Assembly: GCA_029891345.1 (NCBI GenBank)
Contig: CM057009.1
Location: forward strand, 304,111,166 to 304,175,165
Direction of reading: 5' to 3'
Source of the DNA: Dryococelus australis
Taxonomy: Eukaryota > Arthropoda > Insecta > Phasmatodea > Phasmatidae
DNA length: 64,000 nucleotides
Shown: positions 26,401 to 38,400 of the stretch, piece after piece
How positions within the stretch are numbered: the stretch's first letter is position 1
How the letters are laid out: every line of letters starts with the position of its first letter
Translations under genes and position numbers: made by a program
The notes under the pieces: model-generated
What the model was told of the DNA's origin: nothing
The model's input: the letters and a program-made list of their open reading frames with translations, nothing else
Database searches by the model: none

Positions 26401-29400
26401 ACCCCCATTGGGAACAAAACTCTTAAAATAGGTTCGCGTATATCTCAATTGTCTCTTATAGCCGGGAAATGCCTGTAAGTGGGAAATGCCGGTTAAATAA
26501 AGCCATGTTGATGCAATGAAAATATTTCAATAAATATTTTACATTAAATTGAGATAAATTATTTGATAAAAAGATTAACGTCTATAAAACAATTTACAGT
26601 AACATTTATTGTAAATGTAATAAAACATTTTGTATAACATGTTCTACAGTCTCACGATGTACACGCTATGAGTTATTGTATAATCTGATCACGGTTAAAT
26701 GGCACTTCTGAAATAAGACTTTGAAATATCACTGTCAGTAGTATAAAGTAGTTGTTTCCAGGACAGGGGCTTGTGACTGAGGACTCGAGGACTGCCCACC
26801 CACCATCTTTGTTATCATTACAGGGAAAATTTCCTGGTTTTCAACCTGAAATTTCCCTTTTCCCCTCCGATTTGCACCTTTCCCCACCGAAATTTCCCTT
26901 TTTTCCTCCGGGATATGCCTTTTCCCCCTCGGACGACCACGTGGTTGCACAATAAGGCTGACTTAGGAACACTGAAAGTGTTCACTAGCACAATCAGCCG
27001 GAATTGTGACAATTTGGCTGAATTGGGCGGAAAGTGAGAAATATTCCACCCGATTGAGGAGACATTCCCGGCCAACATCTTGGTCTCCCGACTTTGTGCT
27101 CTTGCATTACCCCTATTACCCTAAATTGTGGCATTGACTCCTTGGGTGTGGGGACAGGAGGTGTGGGGTCACAATGCCAGTCATGCTCTGTCATACCAAT
27201 GCCAAATCCAACTTGCCTGAAGAATGATCGAGTTCATAACCCCCTGAAATAACTCTCCTGCATAATCAGCTGCAATATTCGAATCATTTGAGATACAACT
27301 ACCGAAATCATTACTTAGATATAACCCCCGACAACAAAAAGGACCGAAGTGTCAAGTACAGCCTAAGCAAACTTATAAACATAGTTGGCTGTAATTTCCG
27401 AACTATTTAAGATACAACTACCAAATTCAAAATATATACATCACCCCAACAACGAAAAGGACCAAAGTGGCAAGTATATCCTAAGCACATATAAGCATAC
27501 TTTGTTGTAATTTTCGAACTGTTTGAGATACAACCACCGAATTCATAAGATAGGCATCACCTCCAACAACCAAAAAGGGTTGTGTGGTCGAGTATGTCCT
27601 AAGTGCACTTATTAGCATAGTTGTCTGTAATTTCCAAACAATTTGAGATACAACCACAGAAATCATAACTTAGGCACCTCTCCCATCATCGAAACCGACT
27701 GTAGGGTCAATTAAAACTTAAGTGTACATATATGCATAATAGGCTGTAATTCATGAACTATTTGAGATATAACCACCAAAATCATAATGTAGGCATCACC
27801 CCAGACAGTAAAAAGGACCAAGGTGGTAATTATATCCTAAGCACACATATAAGCATAGGTGGCTGTAATTTTCGAACCCTTTGAGATACAACTACCAAAA
27901 TTGTAACATAGGCATCACCCCAGACAATGGAAAGCAGTGAATGGCAAAAATTACTTCAGCATACATATATGCATAGGTGCCCATAATCTCCTAACCATTT
28001 GAGATACAAGTACCAAAATCATAGAATAAGCATCACCCTAGACAACAAAAAGGAGCGAGGGGTCATGTGTGGACTAGGCATACTTATAAGCATAGTTGGC
28101 TGTAATTTATGAACCATTTTACAACTAGCAAATTCATAACATGGGCATCACCCCATAAAACAAAAAGGATAGTGTGGTCAATATGACCTATTCATACTTA
28201 TATGCATAGTTGGCTGTAATTTCCGAACAATTAAGATATAGTTGCCAAATTAATAACATAGACATCACCCTGGTGTCGAGAAGGGTTGCAGGGTCAAATA
28301 TGTCCTAAGCAAACATATAAGCATAGTTGTGCTAATTTCCTAAATGCTTGAGATAATACTACCAAATTCATAACATATCAATCACCCCAGCAATAAAAAG
28401 GTCCGTGGGGTCAAGTGAGTACTAAGTGCATTTATCAGCATAGTGGGCTGTAAATTCCGATTATACCCACCAAATCCATAACATAGGCTTCACACCCGAC
28501 AACAATCTCGGTCGCAGGCTAAGTATGTTCTTGGCACACATATAAGCATAGTTGACAGTAACTTCGGAACTATTTAATACAGAGAAGCGAAATCCATAAC
28601 GTAGGCATCACCCCTAACAGTTAAATGAGTCGCAGAGTCAATTGTGTCATAATTTCACTTAGAAGCATAGTGAGCTGTAAGGTACAAACCATATGAAATT
28701 CAAAACAAAATGCAGGAGTGTGGGAGATTGTTCCATCTTCCCTTGGGTTACCAGTACGATGCCTTGACCACAGAACCAACATTGCAAGATAAACATGAGG
28801 AGATAAAATAGCATATACACACACATCAGCCTATGCACTCGACAGACACCAACTACGAAAATGACAGATGTGTAAAGTACGACCTAAGTGCACTTATATG
28901 ATATACATAGTTGGTAGTGATTTCCCAACTGGAAGAGATACAACTACCAAAATCATAATGTTGACATTACACCCAACAATGAAAAGGATCGAGGGGCAAG
29001 TATGCCCTAAGCACTTGTATAAGCATAGTAGGCTGTAATTTCTGAACTGTAAGAGGTGAAACTACCAAAATCGTAATGTAGACACCACCCATGACAAGGA
29101 AAAGGTTGGAGGATCAAGTACGACCTAAGAGTACTTATAAGCATGGTCGGTGGAATAGTTCTTATAAGTATAGTTGGCTGCTGAACAGGTCTACCAACAG
29201 TGCAGGCACCATGCAGGCCTCAACAAGTCAAAGGAATGGCACAGAACACTAGCCAAGAGAGAAAGAGATGTGTCAGGACTCCAGATCACCCGATTTACAC
29301 ACATATACTTTTCCATTACAAGAGGAATTCAAGTACCTGCCAACCAGCACAATCATCGTGTGCTGTATGCTGTGACGATGCTAGACACAACAAAATCATT

Positions 29401-32400
29401 CTGGTGAGAACACTTTCCTTACGAACCGACTGATACTAAACCACCACCATGAGAGAGATGATACTGCTATGCACCGAGGCAAACAGTAGAAACTGTTATA
29501 AGTATTTACCAACCAATGTGCGAGTATCGAGTTATGTTAGGCGAAAAAAGTGCCACTGTGAAGTGCTGGGAATGATAAGGTCAACACTGTTACACACCGA
29601 TGCAAAGTAAAATAGTTATAAGTACTCACTGACCAGTACAATCACACATGTGCAGCAAACTAAATGTTGCTAGATGAGACCAGGCCACTATGGCCAGAAC
29701 AACCTGCTTACAAAACGAAACCATCACATGCCGCCATCACTCACAACACTAGCAGCAGCCAACCCGACCGTCGTTGTGCGACAGGCAGTCATAATTCGTC
29801 TTCTACCTGTACTCATGTACCGAGCAATCAGTGTTCTAGGCAGTCTGTACATCATTTCGCAAATGCCCCCCATTCTAGCTCTCATACAGCCCAAGACATC
29901 GTGCACAGCCTATCCTGCGCTTGTATACCAAGCCTCCAATGCTCGCAATTACACATAGTCATACTCCATCTTCATGACCTCACTTGCACTCGTGTACTGA
30001 GCCCATAATTACAGATGGTCATAACCTGTCTCCAACCTATAATCGGGTACCCAGCCTTCAATGCTCATAAAATTAGTTAGTCTGTATATCAAGTTGCAAT
30101 TGCACCCTACTTGTAGTAGTGCTTTCACGCATGGCCTAGCCTGCACTCATATACCAAGCCTTCAATGCTCGCAATTACAGGTAGACATAAACCGTCTTCA
30201 TGACCCCACATGCACTCGAGTACTGAGCCCATACTTACAGGCAGTCATACTCTGTCTCCAGCCTGCACTCATATACTGAGCCTTCAATTACACCCCCCCC
30301 CCCCCCAACAGCTCTCACCACCCACTACAGCCCTACATATACCAAGACCTTAGAAGTAGTGGCATGTTCGGACATGACTGGCCTCTCGTCACACTCGTGG
30401 TTTGTCGTGTACCGAGCCTTCAAAACGATGGACAGTCATACTTTATCGTTCACGCTACCGCAACATCCATCACTAACACGACCAGATGTCTTGGGCAGAA
30501 TGTCGTCTGTATGAAGCAAGTGAAACGAAACCGGTCAACACTAGCTGCAGAATACGTCCGACCCACTGCACAACCAATGTGTGAGTCTGTAAGGCTTCGG
30601 TCAACCGACAGCGTGCAAGTTAAGGCTGGTACATAACATTAGCAAAGAGAGAGATTCCGGGGTGGAAGACCAGTCAATTGCATGCCCCATTACAAGATGA
30701 ATACAGTACCTAGTATCAGAACAGTAAGCACATACTAAACAGTATTAACCATTTGTCATGCGAGAGAGACTAAATCAATATCTCTACAACCAGTCGAATG
30801 TGCCTGGTAAGAGTACGGCAATTGGTTTAAATAAACCAATAAAATTGCAATAAAATCTTCATTGCTCAGGGTAGGAGTTAGATGCCTAGATCTTTCATAC
30901 AGATCAGATAGGTGGGTTTCTAGGCTTCTACCCTTTCAAGGAAAAAACTTATCCATGTGTAGTTTGGCCCTTAAGTTACCCTAAACTTTTGTACTCCAGA
31001 AATATTCCACAAATTTTGTTTTGAATTCTGAAAAATTGGTAATATTGTTACGTGCCACCTCCCACCAGTAATATGTTGTTGAGGTGAGGGATAAATTAAG
31101 GCAGTGCAACATATCGCTGTCTGTCAGGCCAAATAATACAGCATACCCTTCGAAATTAATGAGGAAATTTATAGGGTTTTCTCCTAGGCATCCCTCAAAC
31201 TTTGGCATTTGCTCTGCCCACAACTTGGAAGGATGATGTAATAATGTTGAGAGAAGTGTCGCCAGGGCCTGAGCATTTGAAGTAGTTGCAGCGGCAGGTG
31301 TACTGGGCATTGGATTAGCTACTTCCGGTTGTGTGGCGCTGGAATTCTGTAGCTGAATTTCTGCGCTGGAGATTTCGTTGGCAACTAATTGCAAGTTTTG
31401 TATGCCTGCAATGACTTGTGTAAATTCATTTACCTTGTCCTCAACACTGGAAAATCTATGCTCGAATGCACCCTCTACCTGAGCTAAGTGAGTTTCTATG
31501 CAGCAGTTTACTGATTCAAATTTACTAGTCATGGCTTCCCCTATTACTACGCGATCAGCTGAAGGAACTGGCCATTGTTCTATTTCATTCAGGCGGCGTT
31601 CTACTTCGAAGGCCTGCGAGGTTCAGTTAGCCTTCACTAATTCTAGCACCTCCCTGGCCTCTGCTACATCTTGATGGATTGTAACAAAATCCGCTGTAAC
31701 CTGACAAAGGTTAGCATTCATGTCCTATCTTAATTTCAGCTACTTGTCGCTGTACCAGATCGCTGTGGGTTCGCAGCTGAGTAACCTGTGCGGTTTGTTT
31801 TTGCATTTGTACACTTTGTTCCTGAAACTGTGTTTGCACATTTTTCATTTGTTTAGCTTGTGCTTGCATTATTTGCATTAGCATAGCAAACTGTTGTGTG
31901 GTGTCCATATGACATGTAACACTCGCTGCTGCCCCTTCAGGTGTTTGTGGTTCAGTGTTTACTGTAGTGTCTGACACAGATGCAGTGTTATCAACCTGGC
32001 TGGTCAGTGACATTTCCTGTCTAATCTCTACTGTTTCCTCCATTTCAATAGTATACTGCAAAGTTCTGTAGTTAATGGGTGCAAGTGCGCGTAGGTCGTA
32101 CTGTGCTCTTGTTTGCCTACTCATTTACTAGATCCACACTTTCCTTCCAGCATTATTCGGCCACCTCGTTATTGGTGCCAATATGAAATATACTGTAACA
32201 GCAGGTTAACGGACGTGTAATGTGTACCGACTGCCACAAAGTACCACGTAAGGAGACCAATATGAAATATAACTTATATTTCATATAAATATGTAAAATA
32301 GTGGGTAGGGAGCTGTGAAGAATACACACAAGGCCTCCTCGTTGCGATAGCCAATATGAGATATATTCATATTATATTCAAATATATATGTGCTGTGTAT

Positions 32401-35400
32401 GGTGTAGAATTACCATACACAACAATGGGAAAACACATATATAATTTGAGTGACCAGGCTGCGCAGCTGACTTGCAATAAATCAGTGGGAAAAGAGGTGA
32501 TCTTACCTAGGCTGCCTCTGTATAATTGCCCGGTGTAGTCCTAGGCCGGTAGGGGAACAAGTTTATTACCATTGGCACCCTCTATAAATTAGCATTTGGC
32601 ACGTACATCATTTATGTACGTACGGCAAACTAAGGCAGACAATTGAAAACTCTAGTAAACACATATGTAAGACCCTGGGTGAGAAATAGGTTAACTTAAC
32701 ACTACAGTAGAGGAAACGACAAAACAGATATGCCCTTTGAATAAATTTCATTTACTATACTTTTCATTTCCTTTTGTATTGTAAGTGTTTAAATCAGAAA
32801 TAATTAAAAACCCTGATGGCAATACAAGAAAAACTATAAAGACAACACACTACCCTAACAATGCTAAAAGTGGTCATGCCTAGCTTACTTGAAACCTTTT
32901 ACGGTTACATGACATAGCTTGCCAGACTCTGGATATACTGGGTTCAAAATCAAATTAATTAAACAGTTCTCTGTAGTAAATATTACATTAAAACAAATCG
33001 TTTTAATGTAATTAATTATTGTATTTAAATAATGTAATTAAAACAAAACAGGCTAACTCTGGTAGAAACTACTCTTATCACAGCTTTGCAGTGGGCATAT
33101 GTGTGCTGGAAATTTACGTAATTATAAAAGTCAAGATGGCGTCACTTGAGTACTGATGCTAACGAACATCGAGCTGTATCAAACTGTATATAAAATTAGG
33201 TCTCTGTCCACTTCAGCTGGGAGGTCCTACCCTATGTCTGACATCGTTGGAGGCTGCTAGCGAAGATAGCATTAGTCTCTGCAGGCTGACGCTAGCATAA
33301 GGCAGCATTTAGCTCCAGCCAATCAACAATCAGGATTTAAACCTGTGGCCAATGGGAAACAAAACTATTCAAACCATCTACATGAACCACTTCTAACGAC
33401 CTAAATGAAGGAAAACCAAAGAATACGTGTCTCGGAACTGAGATATAATGCAATAAAAAGTAGAAAGACTTACAAAATTGAGGTAACACCAAAAATAAAT
33501 ATTGATTTAATAAAAATAAATACACAATGAAAAATGAACTAGCCTATCAAAATCACACATATTTATTATTGCCATCATACATCTCAGTTTTAAAAATCTT
33601 ATGTGTTAAGAAAAATAAAATCAATAAAAATAAATAAAATTCACATAGGCAGTTGAAATCATATAAGTGACGTGTGGAAAAATACTACCTTAACTATTGC
33701 ATGACAATATGTGTAGCAATAACAACAGGAAAAATAATAATAGTTAATTGTATGTATAAAACCCCTATTTTCATGGGTGTTACAAATCATAGAGAACAAT
33801 GACCATCCTGCCTTTCCATGCACGTTATACATTTCCGACCAAAAAATCAACTCGACTACTGCAAGTACATCACAACCCCTTGACAAAATATACTTACTTG
33901 TTACATATGCTACTGAAAGAAACTAACAAACGTACCCTGATGGCAGTGGAGTCAGTGTAACATCCTTGAAAAAATGGTATTGCTGGTTCAATTCGCATAG
34001 AGAATGGTAATGCATGCTGATATTGCATGTTCGCCCGCAGTGATAAGACAGTCGTTCGTCGGGAAGCGAATGGAAGCAATAAATTCGTCCAATTGCCAAA
34101 CATCACGAAGGTAGTAACTGCCATCGTCTAAAAGACCTATGCATACGGTGCAGCTGAAAAACATGTGTGCCTTGCATATACAAAGCAGGAAGTGTTCGAA
34201 TGAAGACCAAGTTGATCGTGTAAGATGTACGAGTGTACAGAAGTTGGGAGGTCAAAATGCCGACATCACAGCCAGCAGTCGAGGCAGCCCGAGACGGGCA
34301 ATGCAAACTAGCATGCAGTGTCCATTACAGACAGTCATACTCTGTCTTCATGTCTGACCTGCTTTTATTTACCGAGCCTTCAGTGCCTGCAAATACAGGA
34401 AGTCATACTCTGTCTTAATGACCCTACATGTGCTCGTGTACCGAACCTTCAAAGCATGTACATACAGGCAGTTTCTGTCCACGAACTCAGGTCTCTACTG
34501 ACACCTGCTTGCACAGTTGCTCTCACTCTCCAGTCGACCACTAGAGTACACAAAATGAAAAAAATGTTTATATTTTGTAGTGCCATGGGCACTCCGCAAG
34601 CATTCCAGTTCAGAGAGAGAACATTTTAGTAAAGTATATTCCCAACTTATCAAGTTCTGCAGTGCCTGCAACAGGAAGCTGTATCTGCTCTAGTACTGCC
34701 TGCGGTGATTTCAGCACCGCGTGACTATAATAACTAACCATGTTTGACGGAAAATAAGTCCTGTTATTCACGGTATTTTCATCCCATGACTCCTAGAATC
34801 ACGTGCTGTATCACGCGCTATTTTCCCCATCATATGATTTCAATACCACACTTTGGGGCCGTGTGCAAAGTTCCAGTTCATTGGTTGACGCCCTAACATT
34901 GCTCTCTCATTGGTGGGAGACTGCTCATGCACTACTACTTGGTGGAGGGAGACTTCTCCCCACTACACTCATGTTGCTTTATTATGCCATGCACGGCCTG
35001 AGGACAGACACTTCAGCAGAGGACACCAGAGACTGCACATCACTGCCAGGGACGACTCGCCTGAGCTGCGCTGAGACTCCACTCTCCTTCACAACTGCTG
35101 TCACATCATGTTTTTGCTTCCATTGCCGTTATTTTATTTTATATTAACTATTCCCATGTCTTCTGCCACATCGCCAAGTAAGTAAATGTATAAGTAAAAG
35201 TGTAACAGTTTCAGTGTTTGATTTAATTAAAAGTATTAAATTGACTTTGATTGTTACTTATTGAGTACATACATTCGTACATTTGTGTCGAGCGATTCAT
35301 GGATAATTCGTTTCGTAATGAGATTACAGTTCTAGTATTATAAATGGCACGTACTCGAAATAAGTTTATGTACTATTTACTCCAGCGGTGTTGTCTCTCT

Positions 35401-38400
35401 TGCATGACTAGTGGTTTATGTTGTTTAGTATGTGGTTACAGTTCTGACTCTGGGTACTGAATTCCACTTGTAATGGGACATACACTCAACTGGTCTGCCA
35501 CCCCGGTGTCTCTCTCTTGGCTAGTGTTATGTACCATTTTTAGATTTGTGTACTGTTGGTCGACCATACCCTTACGGATTCTCACATTGGTCGTGTAGCA
35601 GTTCGGACATGTTCTACTACTAGTGTTGGCTGGTTAGGTTTCACTCAGTTCGTATGTACGGCATTCTGCCCATGGCAGTCTGGTTGTACCAGCGATGGCT
35701 GTTGTGGCAGTGCCAACAATAGAGTATGCCTGTCCATCGCACTGCAGGCTCGGTACATGACGAACCACGAGTGTGACGAGAAGCCAGGCATGTGTGAAAA
35801 CATGCTAGTACTACTAAGGTCTTGGTATATGTAGGACTCTAGTGTAAAAGAGGGGGAGGGCAGTTTAAGGTTCTGTACATGAGTACAAGTTGGAAACAGA
35901 GTTTGACCGCCTGTACTTACACGCTCGATACATTAGTGCAGGTTGGAACATGAAGACAGCGTATGAGTAATTGTAATTGCGGCGAACATTGAAGGCTTGA
36001 TATATGAGTGCAGGCTATACCATGCATAAATTAATTAATGGCTCAGTACAAGAGTGCAGGTCGAAGATCGAATATGATAGCCTGTCGCACATCGACGGTT
36101 AGGTCGGCTGCTGTTTGTGTTGTGAGTGATGGCTGCATGTGATTATTTCGTTTTGTAAGCAGGTCGTTCTGGCCAGGGCCACCTGGTCTTGTCTAGCAAC
36201 ATGTAGTACCCTGTGCATGTGTGATTGTTCTGGTCGGTAAGTAATTATAACTATTTTCCTTTGCATCGGTGTGTAGCAGTGTTAATCTTATCATTCACAG
36301 TGGTACTTTTTTCCCCTAACATTATTCGATACTCGTGCATTGGTTGGTAAATGGTTACAACTGTTTCTGCTGTTTGCCTTGGTGAGTAGCAGTGTCGTCT
36401 TCTATTGGTGATGGTTTGGTTTCATTCAGTTCGTAATGAAGATGTTCTGACCAGGACATCCTGGTCGTGTCTAGCATTGTCGCACCGCACAGCATCCGAT
36501 GCTTGTGATGGTTGGCAAGTATTTGAATTCCTGTCGCAATGGAAAAGAACATGTGTGTGACTCGGGTGGTTTGAAGCCCTGATACATCTCTCTCTCTCTC
36601 TCTCTTGGCTAGAGCTCTGAGCCATCCCTTCGACTTGCCGAAGGCTGCGTGGTCCCTGCACTGTTGGTCGGCCTACCATCTCTACTGACCTCGCTGTTGA
36701 TGAGATGTTAAGCCCAATTACCGTACATGTTTGGTCGACCTGTTCGGCAGCCAACTATGCTTTTGTGAACATTTACACTGACCATGCTTATAAGTGCTCA
36801 TAGGTCATACTTGACCCTTCTACCCTTTCCATTGACGGAGTTGATGTCTATGTTATGACTGTGGTAGTTGTATCTCTAACACTTCGAAAATTATAGCCAA
36901 CAATGATTATATGTTCACATAGGACAGACTTTCCCCTCGATCCTTTTCGTTGTCGGGGCGATGCCTCCATTAGGAATTTTGTAGTTGTATCTCTTCAGTT
37001 TGGACATTACAACCAACAATGCTTAGGCATGCATGTTGGTCGTACTTTTCACTTCGATCCTTTCGTTGTCGGTGTTTGTAGAGTTTGTAGGCCGAAGTGT
37101 GTCTATATGTTATTTCATATCCTCGCTCTTATAATGCAAATGGTGGTCCAGGGGTCAAGGTGTTGGACTGGTAACCCAAGGGATGCTGGGACGATCCCCC
37201 ACACTCCTCCTGCATTTTGTTTTGTATCTCAAACTGTTCCAAAATTACAGCTTACTGTGCTTATAAGTGCACTTAGGACATGCTTGGCCTCACAAACCTT
37301 TTTTCTGTCTGGAGTGATGTTTATGTAGTGAATTTGGCAGCTATATCTTAAAATGTTCGGGTATTTCTGTCAGCTATGCTTAGGACATACTTGGCCCCAC
37401 AGCTCATTTCGCTGTTCGGGGTGAAGTCTATGATATACATTTGGTGGCTGTATCTTATAAAGTTTGGAAATTACAGCTCAGTAGATTCCAAGTGCACTTA
37501 GGATATACTTGACTCCATGAATATTTTCACTTTTGGGGTTGATGCCTACGTTATAAGTTTTGTGACTATATCTTAAATGGTTCGGAAATTATTGTCAAGT
37601 ATTCTTATGTGTGCACTCAGGTCATACTTGGCCTATGATAATTTTTGTTTTTGGGTGTCTATAATGGGAATGTACAGCCAACTATGCTTAAAAATGGACT
37701 TAGGATAGTTAACCCCATGACCTTTTTGTTCTTGGTGGTGATGGTTATGTTATGACTTTGGTGTTTGTACTTCAAATGGTTCGGAAATTACAGCCAACTA
37801 TGCTTATACATATACTTAGGTCATACCTGACCCCTCAATCCTTTTCCTAGTCTGGGATGATGCCTATCCTAAGCAGCAACAACAAACAGATAACAGTTGG
37901 CCAACTGTTGGCACAGGTGGTGCATGTTCACCCACATGACTGTAAGTGTTTTCTTATGGGGTACACAATAACACCATGTGACCAATAGTGACCTTATTTG
38001 CATGGGAAATATTTTTGATGTCGGCCATTAAACACAAAATGATTGACAGAATTCATGTATGACCCACAAGTAAACGTCAGTAGATCACCCACTGGCATCT
38101 TAGAACACATTGAAAACATGTGGCTGATGTATGCCAAAGATTATGAAAATCAGACTATTTTTCAATATGAAACCCTCATGTGGTAGACAGGTGCAATTCT
38201 GATAGTTGGGCATCATCATGTGGCCAATTACAGGTCACTTATCTCAGAATGACTGACACAATTTCATATGTGGCCCACAACCAAACATCAGTGAAACACC
38301 CACATGCATCTTAGATTATGTAAATAATGCATGGCTGATGTATGTCAAAGAGTATAATTATAAGATCATGTTTGCTCATAAAACCCTCATGTGGTAGAAT

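Noticed and set aside
34803-35147. 114-codon frame in the foldback loop as a transposase candidate
   Set aside because: No motif or family resemblance, and the length is within chance expectation for a GC-richer stretch.
36422-36754. 110-codon - strand frame and similar frames at 29174-29433
   Set aside because: They are inverted copies of the same arm sequence; similarity comes from the foldback repeat, not from selection on protein.
28690-37215. Two tRNA genes on opposite strands
   Set aside because: A/B-box-like sequence is present but acceptor and anticodon stems do not pair, and SINE-like sequence follows. They are tRNA-derived relics.
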